Origin: Alistipes sp. | GTDB taxonomy: Bacteria; Bacteroidota; Bacteroidia; Bacteroidales; Rikenellaceae | DNA: 13,709 nucleotides | NCBI GenBank assembly: GCA_022511355.1 | Contig: JAFLRS010000039.1 | Coordinates: forward strand, 1 to 13,709 | Direction: 5' to 3' | Shown here: positions 6,660-13,526 of the stretch, piece by piece | Position numbering within the stretch: the first letter of the stretch is position 1 | Layout: each line of letters begins with the position of its first letter | The notes under the pieces: model-generated | Told to the model about the DNA's origin: nothing | Database searches by the model: none | The model's input: the letters and a program-made list of their open reading frames with translations, nothing else | Program-made: the position numbers and the translations under genes

Positions 6660-9014
6660 ATGAGATACAGATTGTCTGAAATAGCCGAGATTTGCGGCGG
6701 TACGCTTACGGGTGCCGACCTCGAGGTGCATTCCGTGGAAACCGACAGCCGCAACAGCGCTTTCGGTCGGGATGCGATGTTCGTTGCGATGCGAGGAGCC
6801 AATCACGATTCGCACGACTACATATTGCAGATGATTACGCGCGGTGTGCGTGCATTTATGACCGAGCGTCCGATTCCGCATACCGGCAACGGAGGCGTAG
6901 TGGTTGTAGATAATGCCATTGCGGCATTGCAGCGTCTGGCCGAGCATCACCGCAAGACGCTGAAAGGAACTGTCGTGGGAATTACCGGTTCGAACGGCAA
7001 AACGGTCGTCAAGGAGTGGATTGCCCAGTCCGCGCCGCAGAATATCAAGTTGTTCCGCTCTCCGCGCAGTTACAATTCGCAGTTGGGGGCGGCACTCTCT
7101 CTGCTGATGGCCGAGGGGGATGAAGATGTGGTACTCATCGAGGCGGGAATCTCGCAATGCGGCGAAATGGAACGTCTGCGTGCCATGATTCGTCCGGATA
7201 TGGTAGTGTTTACCTCGATAGGCGATGCCCATCAGGAGAATTTCGCTTCGATCGACGAGAAGATTTCCGAAAAACTCATTCTCGCCCGCGATGCCGGCCG
7301 GCTGATATATCACAGCGGATATGCCTCTGTCGTATCTCATATTTCAACTCTTTCGGCCGAAAAAATCGATGCGGCAGCGATGCCCGTTCCTCCGTTTGCC
7401 GATGAAGCCTCTGTCCGCAACATTCAGACAGTGGAGGCGTTTTGCGCGGCAATGGGATGGCCGCAGCCCGACATAACGCAATTGCAGGCGGTCGCAATGC
7501 GGCTGGAGGTGCTTGAGGGCATCAACAATTCGCTGATAGTGAACGATGCCTATAATTCCGACATCAATTCACTCGGCATAGCGCTCGACTATCTGCACAA
7601 TGTGGCTGCGGGTCGCGGAACCGTGCTTGTATTGTCGGACATAATTCAGAGCGGAACGGATGACAGACATCTATATTCGCGCGTTGCGGAGCTCGTTGCC
7701 GGCAGCGGAACCGAACGACTGATTTGCATAGGCGAACGAATATCGGTATGCAAGGATTTGTTCGACGGCATCGCTTGCGAATGCTATTCCTCCACCGACG
7801 AATTTCTTCGCCGTATGAGGGTTTCGGATTTCGCGGGACGTGCGGTGCTGCTCAAGGGTAACCGCGCGAGCAAATTCGAAAATATAAGTGCTGTCATAGA
7901 GCGCAAGGTGCATACCACCGTTCTGGAGGTGGACCTCGATGCCATGATTCACAATCTCAACTATTTTCGGTCGCAACTCCATCCCGATACGCTGCTTACG
8001 GCTATGGTCAAGGCGGGCAGTTACGGAGCGGGCGATGCCGAGATAGCCTATATTCTTCAGCATCAGGGTTTGCATTATTTGGCCGTGGCTTTTGCCGACG
8101 AAGGAATTACGCTGCGCGAGAAGGGTATAGCCATGCCGGTGGTGGTTCTGAATGCCGATGCCGGCAGCTTCGACCGCATGGTCATGAATCGTCTCGAACC
8201 TGAAATTTACAGTTTTACTTCGCTGCAGGCGTTTGTGGCGGCTGTGGAGCGGTACGGCGAACGACGTTATCCGATTCACATAAAGCTCGACACGGGTATG
8301 CACCGGCTCGGATTCGTGAAGGATGATATTGACGAGCTTATACGGACTTTGTACCGATATCGCGAACAGATTGAGGTCTCGACAGTATTTACCCATCTGA
8401 GCTGCGCTGACGACCCTTCGCAGGATGAATTCACCCGCAAGCAAATATCGCTTTTCGACGAGATGAGCGACCGTATATGCAAGGCTTTGCCTTATAATGT
8501 CATACGTCATGCGGCCAACTCTGCGGCCATAGAGCGTTTCCCGTATGCGCAGTTCAATATGTGCCGTCTCGGATTGGGTCTGTACGGATTCGGATGGAGG
8601 CATAATCCGGCATTGCGTCCTGTCTCCACGCTTAAAACCCGCATAGTGCAGCTGCGCAGTCAGAAGGCCGGCGAGGGTATAGGTTACGGCCGTTCCCGGA
8701 TTCTCGAACGCGACAGTCTGATAGCCACCATTCCCATAGGATATGCCGACGGACTCGACCGTCATTTGGGTTGCGGAGTGTGGTCGATGCTGGTGAACGG
8801 ACATCCCGCTCCGATTGTGGGACGGGTATGTATGGACAGCTGTATGCTCGACGTTACCGGTATTCCCGATGTGTCGGAGGGTAGCGAGGTGTGCGTATTC
8901 TCGGCGGCCGAAGGCAATACGGCCGAGGATATGGCGGAATTGCTGGGCACGATACCTTATGAAATACTCACATCGGTGTCGGCTCGTGTGAAACGAATAT
9001 ATGTAAAGGAGTAA
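6660..9014 (+). CDS. murF-alr: Bifunctional MurF ligase / alanine racemase
   Basis: This fusion joins two consecutive steps of D-alanine use in peptidoglycan synthesis. Alr converts L- to D-alanine, and MurF adds D-Ala-D-Ala to UDP-MurNAc-tripeptide in the cytoplasm. Residues ~1-415 are MurF: an N-terminal substrate domain, the ATP loop GITGSNGKT (107-115), RSYNSQLG (136-143), EAGIS (161-165) and NDAYNSD (295-301). Residues ~420-784 are a fold-type III racemase: PLP lysine K451 in MVKAGSYGAG, RHAANSAA (616-623), RLGLGLYG (636-643), the second catalytic base Y676 in GIGYGR, IPIGYADG (691-698) and MDSCMLDVT (725-733). All key residues of both halves are present. This fusion is characteristic of Bacteroidetes. 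Neighbours are tightly packed: 7 nt after mutS2, and the stop codon overlaps the next start by one base. Confidence 0.96.
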   Translation: MRYRLSEIAEICGGTLTGADLEVHSVETDSRNSAFGRDAMFVAMRGANHDSHDYILQMITRGVRAFMTERPIPHTGNGGVVVVDNAIAALQRLAEHHRKTLKGTVVGITGSNGKTVVKEWIAQSAPQNIKLFRSPRSYNSQLGAALSLLMAEGDEDVVLIEAGISQCGEMERLRAMIRPDMVVFTSIGDAHQENFASIDEKISEKLILARDAGRLIYHSGYASVVSHISTLSAEKIDAAAMPVPPFADEASVRNIQTVEAFCAAMGWPQPDITQLQAVAMRLEVLEGINNSLIVNDAYNSDINSLGIALDYLHNVAAGRGTVLVLSDIIQSGTDDRHLYSRVAELVAGSGTERLICIGERISVCKDLFDGIACECYSSTDEFLRRMRVSDFAGRAVLLKGNRASKFENISAVIERKVHTTVLEVDLDAMIHNLNYFRSQLHPDTLLTAMVKAGSYGAGDAEIAYILQHQGLHYLAVAFADEGITLREKGIAMPVVVLNADAGSFDRMVMNRLEPEIYSFTSLQAFVAAVERYGERRYPIHIKLDTGMHRLGFVKDDIDELIRTLYRYREQIEVSTVFTHLSCADDPSQDEFTRKQISLFDEMSDRICKALPYNVIRHAANSAAIERFPYAQFNMCRLGLGLYGFGWRHNPALRPVSTLKTRIVQLRSQKAGEGIGYGRSRILERDSLIATIPIGYADGLDRHLGCGVWSMLVNGHPAPIVGRVCMDSCMLDVTGIPDVSEGSEVCVFSAAEGNTAEDMAELLGTIPYEILTSVSARVKRIYVKE

Positions 9015-9727
9015 TGACCGGAGTTCTCTATTTGATACCGTGTCCCGTATCGGACGAAACCGCGATTTCGGAGGTTCTGCCTGCCGCAAATAAGGATATT
9101 GCCGATTCGCTGGACTATTTTATAGTCGAGAATGTACGTTCGGCCCGTCGGTTTTTGTCGAAAACGGGCATTTCGCGGCCCATCGACTCGCTCGAATTCC
9201 GCGAACTCAACGAACACACGACATCACCTGCGGAGATAGAATCACTTATAGCTCCGCTGCTTGCCGGACGTTCTGCCGGTGTCATTTCCGAAGCGGGAGT
9301 GCCGGCGGTTGCCGACCCGGGTTCGGCGGTGGTTGAGTTGTGCCACAAACGGGGTATAAAGGTAGTTCCGCTGGTAGGGCCTTCGTCGATAATACTTGCG
9401 GTGATGGCTTCGGGGCAGAACGGACAGTCGTTCGCATTTAACGGTTATCTGCCGGTGAAGGAACCCGACCGCACGCGTGCCATAAAACGTTTCGAAGCCC
9501 GTGCTTTGTCCGAAAATCAATCTCAGGTATTCATCGAGGCTCCTTATCGCAATGTCAAACTCTTCGAGACCATTCTTCGAAGCTGTCATGCCTCCACGCG
9601 CATTACCGTAGCCACGGATTTGACCTCTCCGTCGCAATTCACGGTTACGCGCACGGCGGGCGAGTGGGGCAAAGTTCCCATGCCCGATTTCGCCAAACGG
9701 CCGACGATATTCATAATAGGGAAATAG
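9014..9727 (+). CDS. RsmI-like SAM-dependent methyltransferase (tetrapyrrole methylase fold)
   Basis: The protein resembles RsmI, which 2'-O-methylates C1402 of 16S rRNA, but it belongs to the shorter, diverged Bacteroidetes branch, so the substrate is inferred. At 237 residues it is shorter than classical RsmI (~280). Family motifs are recognisable in order: LYLIPCPVSD (5-14, for LYxVxTPIGN), EAGVPAVADPGS (93-104, the SAM-site motif), VGPSSIILAVMASG (121-134), FAFNGYLPVK (140-149) and IEAPYRN (174-180, for EAPHR). ATG 9014 overlaps the murF-alr stop (TAATG), so translational coupling is likely. A purine stretch AAAGGAG ends 2 nt before the ATG, too close for an ideal Shine-Dalgarno. It is the last gene of the plus-strand operon and ends 7 bp from the convergent obgE stop; no terminator is visible between them. 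Confidence 0.88.
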   Translation: MTGVLYLIPCPVSDETAISEVLPAANKDIADSLDYFIVENVRSARRFLSKTGISRPIDSLEFRELNEHTTSPAEIESLIAPLLAGRSAGVISEAGVPAVADPGSAVVELCHKRGIKVVPLVGPSSIILAVMASGQNGQSFAFNGYLPVKEPDRTRAIKRFEARALSENQSQVFIEAPYRNVKLFETILRSCHASTRITVATDLTSPSQFTVTRTAGEWGKVPMPDFAKRPTIFIIGK

Positions 9728-9734
9728 AATTGCG

Positions 9735-10748
9735 CTATTCGTGCAATGCCCGCCACAACATATCTTTCAGTTCGGTTATGTGATAACCGCTCACCGAGGA
9801 TATGAACAGGGTAGGAATGCCTTCGGGTAACGACGGCTGCAGCTGTTGTTCCAGCTCTTCATCTATCATATCGCATTTGGTGACTGCGAGCAGACGCTGT
9901 TTGTCGAGCAGTTCGGGATTGTACTGGGTGAGTTCGCCGAGCAGAACCTCGTAATCGCGCGCAATATCGTCGCTGTCGGCCGGAATCATGAATAGCAGAA
10001 CCGAATTACGTTCGATATGACGCAGGAAACGGGTTCCGAGTCCACGGCCTTCGTGCGCACCTTCGATGATGCCGGGGATATCGGCCATGACGAATGAATG
10101 CCCGTCACGCACTTCGACGATGCCCAAATTAGGTTCGAGTGTAGTGAAGGCATAATCGGCGATTTTGGGTTTTGCGGCCGATACCGCTGCGAGCAGCGTA
10201 CTTTTTCCGGCATTGGGGAATCCTACGAGTCCCACGTCGGCCAAGACCTTCAATTCGAGGATGAAAGTGCCTTCTGCGCCATCCTCGCCGGGCTGTGCGT
10301 ACCGCGGAGCCTGATTGGTCGGAGTCTTGAAGTGCCAGTTTCCGAGACCGCCGCGGCCGCCTTTCAGCAAAACGAGACGCTGACCGTGTTCGGTGACTTC
10401 GCCGGCATATTCGGTATAGGTTTCTCCGTTTTCATCGGTAAGCACCTGTTTGGCTACGGTTCCGAGCGGTACGGGGATGACTATATCTTTGGCATCCTTG
10501 CCCGAGGAGCGTGCCCCCGAGCCGCATTGTCCGTCCTCGGCGAACTGATGCCGCTGATATTTGAGGTGAATCAGAGTCCAGTATTGGCTGTCGCCCTGCA
10601 GAACTATGCTGCCGCCCTTGCCGCCGTCACCGCCGTCGGGGCCTCCGAATGCGACGAATTTCTCGCGGCGAAAATGCGCCGAGCCTGCGCCTCCGTGTCC
10701 CGAACGGGCGAATATCTTTACATAGTCTACAAAGTTGGAACCTGCCAT
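9735..10748 (-). CDS. obgE: GTPase Obg, ribosome assembly factor
   Basis: This is an essential GTPase that binds the 50S subunit during late ribosome assembly. The 337 residues contain the glycine-rich Obg fold (~1-160, with GGPDGGDGGKGGS at 35-47 and KGGRGGLGN at 129-137) and a G domain (~168-335). The G domain has G1 GFPNAGKST (176-184), G2 FTTLEPNLG (201-209), G3 DIPG (223-226), G4 TKCD (290-293) and G5 SSVSG (317-321). The third OCT domain found in some longer Obg proteins is absent, which is common outside Firmicutes. I chose ATG 10748 (MAGSNFVDYVKIF) because it is the conserved start. An upstream in-frame ATG at 10790 lies before the promoter. It is convergent with the methyltransferase gene. 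Confidence 0.96.
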   Translation of the reverse strand: MAGSNFVDYVKIFARSGHGGAGSAHFRREKFVAFGGPDGGDGGKGGSIVLQGDSQYWTLIHLKYQRHQFAEDGQCGSGARSSGKDAKDIVIPVPLGTVAKQVLTDENGETYTEYAGEVTEHGQRLVLLKGGRGGLGNWHFKTPTNQAPRYAQPGEDGAEGTFILELKVLADVGLVGFPNAGKSTLLAAVSAAKPKIADYAFTTLEPNLGIVEVRDGHSFVMADIPGIIEGAHEGRGLGTRFLRHIERNSVLLFMIPADSDDIARDYEVLLGELTQYNPELLDKQRLLAVTKCDMIDEELEQQLQPSLPEGIPTLFISSVSGYHITELKDMLWRALHE

Positions 10749-10767
10749 AACTGTAATGATTAGGCCG

Positions 10768-10775
10768 CAAAGATA
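10768..10775 (-). promoter_or_regulatory. Putative -7 box for obgE
   Basis: The minus strand reads TATCTTTG, an exact TAnnTTTG match, 19 nt upstream of the obgE ATG. The leader would be only about 13-15 nt. It lies just downstream of the lipoprotein gene's terminator, so obgE is probably transcribed on its own. The -33 region is T-rich without a clearly placed TTG. Confidence 0.6.
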
Positions 10776-10793
10776 GCAAAAAACAAGCAAACG

Positions 10794-10835
10794 AAAAAAC
10801 GGGCAGATAAATCCCGTGCGGAGATTCTGCCCGTT
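10794..10835 (-). terminator. Intrinsic terminator of the lipoprotein gene
   Basis: AACGGGCAGA (10798-10807) and TCTGCCCGTT (10826-10835) form a perfect 10-bp stem with an 18-nt loop. On the minus strand the stem is followed by a run of six Ts. It begins 19 nt after the lipoprotein stop codon and ends before the obgE promoter. Confidence 0.85.
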
Positions 10836-10854
10836 GCGGAATGATGCCGAACGG

Positions 10855-11379
10855 CTATTGGATGTAGGAATAGTGGAAAATCAACGATTTGGAGAGCGTG
10901 CGATTCTCATTGTCGGTCATGCGGAGTGTGAAAATGTGATTCGTATCGTGGTCGCGTTCGCCCGAGATGTCGGATATCATGGGGACGAGCGATGACAGAG
11001 TGAACAGAACGTCGGTTTTGTTTTGGAGCTGCTCTCCTGCGGGCAGTCCGATGTTGAATGCCGCCAACATCGCGATGAGTTTCGAGTCGTTGATAAGATC
11101 CATGCGCGAAGTGCCGTCTGTGGTGAACAGCGATATTGCGGGCGAAATAGCGTGCGAGTCTACATCGACGACGAAATCGCGGATGCCGGCTTCGGCCCGA
11201 ATGCGGATGTCGATATCCATTTGGTCGGATATCTCCATTACGGCAAAATCGGGATTGGCGGCCCACTCGATGGTCGGGGCCTCTGCGGTTTTCGGCGACT
11301 CCTCTTTTTTGTTGCAGCATGACAATGTCAGGATTGTCAATGCCGCGGCTGCTGCATTTGTGAAAAGTGTGTTTTTCAT
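10855..11379 (-). CDS. Small lipoprotein of unknown function, Ig-like fold suspected
   Basis: This gene encodes 174 residues beginning MKNTLFTNAAAAALTILTLS followed by two cysteines (C21/C22), a lipoprotein signal peptide. The mature protein starts with NKKEES, a lysine followed by acidic residues near the lipidated cysteine, which resembles lipoprotein surface-export signals described in Bacteroidetes. The rest alternates short hydrophobic and polar stretches consistent with a beta sandwich. The end (residues ~145-172: IFTLRMTDNENRTLSKSLIF) looks like the last strands of an Ig/PKD-type domain, and the middle (MDLINDSKLIAMLAAFNIGL, then LQNKTDVLFTLSSLVPMI) recalls modules I have seen in Bacteroidales cell-surface lipoproteins. 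I cannot name a family. It is monocistronic, with its own promoter and a strong terminator. Confidence 0.8.
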   Translation of the reverse strand: MKNTLFTNAAAAALTILTLSCCNKKEESPKTAEAPTIEWAANPDFAVMEISDQMDIDIRIRAEAGIRDFVVDVDSHAISPAISLFTTDGTSRMDLINDSKLIAMLAAFNIGLPAGEQLQNKTDVLFTLSSLVPMISDISGERDHDTNHIFTLRMTDNENRTLSKSLIFHYSYIQ

Positions 11380-11409
11380 CTCGGTATATTTTTATGTTAT
11401 CTGCGAGGG

Positions 11410-11417
11410 CAAAAGTA
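11410..11417 (-). promoter_or_regulatory. Putative -7 box for the lipoprotein gene
   Basis: The minus strand reads TACTTTTG, matching TAnnTTTG, about 30 nt upstream of the ATG at 11379. A TTTG lies 16 nt further upstream and could serve as a -33 element at slightly short spacing. Confidence 0.5.
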
Positions 11418-11522
11418 TGAAGTTGCTGAATAACAAAAAAATATATTCAACCAACGGGTCTGTTGCATCTGCGGGCAGTCTGTTTTCTTCAATAAGATTG
11501 CTGAAAAAATGCTAAAATTATA

Positions 11523-11547
11523 CGACAAGACCCGCAGAGTGTTGTCG
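11523..11547. repeat. Inverted repeat overlapping the ncRNA promoter -33 element
   Basis: CGACAA (11523-11528) and TTGTCG (11542-11547) are perfect 6-bp arms separated by 13 bp. The right arm contains the TTG proposed as the -33 element. It might be an operator, but arms this short can arise by chance. Confidence 0.3.
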
Positions 11548-11572
11548 AAATAACTTTTATTCTTTATCTTTG
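11542..11572 (+). promoter_or_regulatory. Promoter of the structured RNA
   Basis: TTG (11542-11544), then 20 bp, then TATCTTTG (11565-11572). This is the best match in the window to the Bacteroidetes -33/-7 promoter pair. Transcription would begin near 11578, just ahead of the long-range stems described below. Confidence 0.65.
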
Positions 11573-11578
11573 TAGAGT

Positions 11579-11806
11579 CGCACGATGCGGCATACATAAT
11601 TTGGTGAAAGTGTTTCGCTTTACCTCGAAATAGGAATCTGGAAAATTCAACAAGCCGAGGGATACGACAGCACTCGTCATCTGTTTTGGTATGCATTTCT
11701 TGTGCATACCTTGCAGGTGTGGGTCTTGTATCTGTTTATTTTCGGCTTGGGTATTCCAGAACCTCTATTTCGGATAAACGGACGGTTCCACACTTTCCGT
11801 TTTTAT
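11579..11806 (+). ncRNA. ssrS: Long rod-shaped small RNA, 6S-like candidate
   Basis: About 228 nt follow a clear promoter and fold by eye into one rod of nested stems. AAAGTGT (11607-11613) pairs with ACACTTT (11790-11796), with GG/CC just outside it. CGAAATAG (11626-11633) pairs with CTATTTCG (11765-11772), TCTGGAA (11637-11643) with TTCCAGA (11754-11760), and CAAGCCGA (11651-11658) with TCGGCTTG (11742-11749). A bubble of ~30 nt on each side (11659-11687 and 11711-11741) then separates these from an apical hairpin, GGTATGCA (11688-11695) with TGCATACC (11703-11710). A U5 run follows the outermost stem. Size, rod shape and central bubble are those of 6S RNA, which mimics an open promoter to bind RNA polymerase; the Bacteroidales-1 motif is a possible match. 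The gene symbol is provisional. Alternatively it is a cis-acting leader of the next genes, since no other promoter is seen before 11848. Confidence 0.6.
11790..11805 (+). terminator. Possible 3' end of the structured RNA
   Basis: The 3' arm of the outermost stem (ACACTTTCC, 11790-11798) is followed by G and five Ts (11800-11804). Together with the long rod this could act as an intrinsic terminator. The closing stem starts ~185 nt upstream, so it is not a classic compact hairpin, and read-through into 11848 is possible. Confidence 0.4.
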
Positions 11807-11847
11807 TAACCGCCATACAGGAGCCGAGTGGCAGAAAAAAAAGCACA

Positions 11848-12111
11848 ATGTCAAACTCTTCTTTTGAAAGAATTATTGATTCCAAATTAGACAGAATCAA
11901 GGATTCATTACCATCGGTTTTCTCATCTGCCGATTTTATTAAAGTTGTAAAGGATTGTTTCCCGTTAGAGTATGCTGCAATCCTGCAACAATCAAATTAC
12001 CGTACCCTCCATGTTTGGATAGCAAGATGGTATCTCAACCGCCATTTCAAACAGCAAAACGTCACTGCAACTCCACACAATAAAAAGTCGAATAAACTAT
12101 GGAAAAAGTAA
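11848..12111 (+). CDS. Small protein of unknown function (87 aa)
   Basis: I do not recognise a named family. The frame extends upstream to 11686, but that would run through the structured RNA, so I chose ATG 11848 (MSNSSFERIIDSKLDRIKDS). The protein is soluble-looking with no signal peptide or membrane segment. It appears mainly helical with a basic C-terminus (residues ~62-87: rich in K, R, N, H). The middle part, SSADFIKVVKDCFPLEYAAI (26-45) followed by YRTLHVWIARWYLNRHF (50-66), has the hydrophobic spacing of a compact helical or winged-helix domain. Nucleic-acid binding is possible but only a guess. Base composition is visibly more AT-rich than the housekeeping genes. Its stop lies 2 nt before the preferred start of the next gene, so the pair is probably cotranscribed. 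Confidence 0.6.
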   Translation: MSNSSFERIIDSKLDRIKDSLPSVFSSADFIKVVKDCFPLEYAAILQQSNYRTLHVWIARWYLNRHFKQQNVTATPHNKKSNKLWKK

Positions 12112-12113
12112 TT

Positions 12114-13526
12114 ATGAGAAAGACTATTATTACTGTCCTTTTTGGAGCGTTGCTTCTTAATGCGAAACCTTTGTTCCCGCAAAATACAGAGATGACACCA
12201 TATGAGCAGAAACGAGAGAAATTGTGCGCCGAAGCTCTTGAAAAAATAATGAACACAATGACTGTTCAGGACAAAGCTCAGTTCTCTCTCTTGCTCGTTT
12301 CTGTACTTAAGTCGGCAGATGGTGACAAATTTCAAGAACTATATAACTCCGAAAATTTGTTATTCGCTTACTGTGGTATAGCTGAAACTTTTGAGACAGA
12401 GGCTGATGCACTTACATATTCATCAGATTATAGTGATGTATACACCGGTATTGTTTTACAGGAATGGAAACAGATTGGTCAATGGTATAAACAGAAACGA
12501 CTTGAACTCGATAAAACAAAAACCGCCGAAGATGAGTATAGGGAAGCGGAACGAAAGAAACCATCTATCGGCATAGCAGGAGTAAAGCAGCGAGTAAAGA
12601 AAGATTATATCAAGTGGGCTAAAAAAGGAGAGTTTGAAAAAACCGATGCGCACAAAAAAAGATTATCGGAAAAAGGTCCGCATATCTTCGACAGCCTATG
12701 TTTACGGCATTTCAATAAGATGTTAGATATGGAGCTATCCCGGTCTATTCTCGGTAGTGGTTATGATGCTGACAGAGAGGGATTCGATATGAGATTTTAT
12801 TATGGAGAAGAAGATGATAAGAAAGCATATGTCGATGCCTTTTGGCACATGACACCTGAACAATTTAAGAAATTAACAAAAATGACCGGTTATGCCAATG
12901 GCCTGTTTGTTAAAGACGGGTATTTCTTCCCTGCAATATATCATTTAGAGACAGAGAATGGTATAGCATTCGATATTTCATTGGGCGAGGCTGAATATGT
13001 ATCATTATCGATGGCTGAATTATTGGGTGACGAATATGTCTCTGACATCGATCACGTATTTGTATACCCGTCGGGACTTATATCAATACGAGAATTATAT
13101 AATATGATTATAGATATATTCAACGGAAAAAAGAATGATTATATATTTTATAATTCAGAATATGATTTTTATCAACGCGGACGACGATATGATGAGATAT
13201 TTCCTGACGGCAAAAGTTGTTACACAAAAGAAGAAGCTGACGCTATTATTTCTATAATTAAAGAAGATGCAGAAGAGAAGGAAAATGTTAGACTCGAAAT
13301 GGCCCGAATCACAGCAGATTATTATGCTGTCATCCAAGAACAACAATCTTTGCATGAATCTTTGCAACAATCTATGTCCCAATCTATGTCGTGGCCCATA
13401 CCAATTAATAAAAAGAAACAAAAAACTATAAGGATGCAAATAGATAGCCTTGAACAACAACGTCGTCAAATAGAGGATGACTTGTATAATATTAGGATGA
13501 AGGCTTATAAGTTAGGTGTAAAATAA
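12114..13526 (+). CDS. Exported protein of unknown function with C-terminal coiled coil (470 aa)
   Basis: No family is recognised. ATG 12114 gives a signal peptide (MRKTIITVLFGALLLNAKPL, possible cut near FPQ-NTE). An alternative ATG at 12099 adds five residues and overlaps the preceding gene. There is no lipobox and no later membrane segment. Visible parts are a charged helical region (~28-190) containing DYIKWAKKGEFEKTDAHKKR (164-183), a mixed aromatic-rich middle domain (~190-365) with GYANGLFVKDGYFFPAIYHL (259-278) and IAFDISLGEAEYVSLSMAEL (284-303), and a C-terminal coiled coil (~372-468). The coiled coil is interrupted by four SLxx/SMxx tetrapeptides and a proline kink (WPIP, 427-430). 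Sequence is clearly AT-richer than genes before 11.4 kb, suggesting horizontal acquisition. It would be periplasmic or surface-associated; nothing supports an enzymatic role. Confidence 0.75.
   Translation: MRKTIITVLFGALLLNAKPLFPQNTEMTPYEQKREKLCAEALEKIMNTMTVQDKAQFSLLLVSVLKSADGDKFQELYNSENLLFAYCGIAETFETEADALTYSSDYSDVYTGIVLQEWKQIGQWYKQKRLELDKTKTAEDEYREAERKKPSIGIAGVKQRVKKDYIKWAKKGEFEKTDAHKKRLSEKGPHIFDSLCLRHFNKMLDMELSRSILGSGYDADREGFDMRFYYGEEDDKKAYVDAFWHMTPEQFKKLTKMTGYANGLFVKDGYFFPAIYHLETENGIAFDISLGEAEYVSLSMAELLGDEYVSDIDHVFVYPSGLISIRELYNMIIDIFNGKKNDYIFYNSEYDFYQRGRRYDEIFPDGKSCYTKEEADAIISIIKEDAEEKENVRLEMARITADYYAVIQEQQSLHESLQQSMSQSMSWPIPINKKKQKTIRMQIDSLEQQRRQIEDDLYNIRMKAYKLGVK
13347..13394 (+). repeat. 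Four imperfect 12-bp tandem units inside the exported protein gene
   Basis: The units are TCTTTGCATGAA, TCTTTGCAACAA, TCTATGTCCCAA and TCTATGTCGTGG, encoding SLHE, SLQQ, SMSQ and SMSW. They lie within the C-terminal coiled-coil region. Being in multiples of 12 bp, copy changes would keep the frame. Confidence 0.7.

Noticed and set aside
4499..6802. 767-codon minus-strand open frame
   Set aside because: It is a shadow of mutS2, whose ATPase and Smr motifs are intact in the plus-strand frame.
7671..9089. 472-codon minus-strand open frame
   Set aside because: It is a shadow of murF-alr with no recognisable domain.
9728..9747. ATTGC...GCAAT inverted repeat between the convergent methyltransferase and obgE genes as a shared terminator
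   Set aside because: The stem is only 5 bp and no T-run follows on either strand.
11686..11847. N-terminal extension of the 87-residue protein
   Set aside because: It would translate through the apical hairpin and 3' half of the structured RNA; the extension has no coherent protein features.
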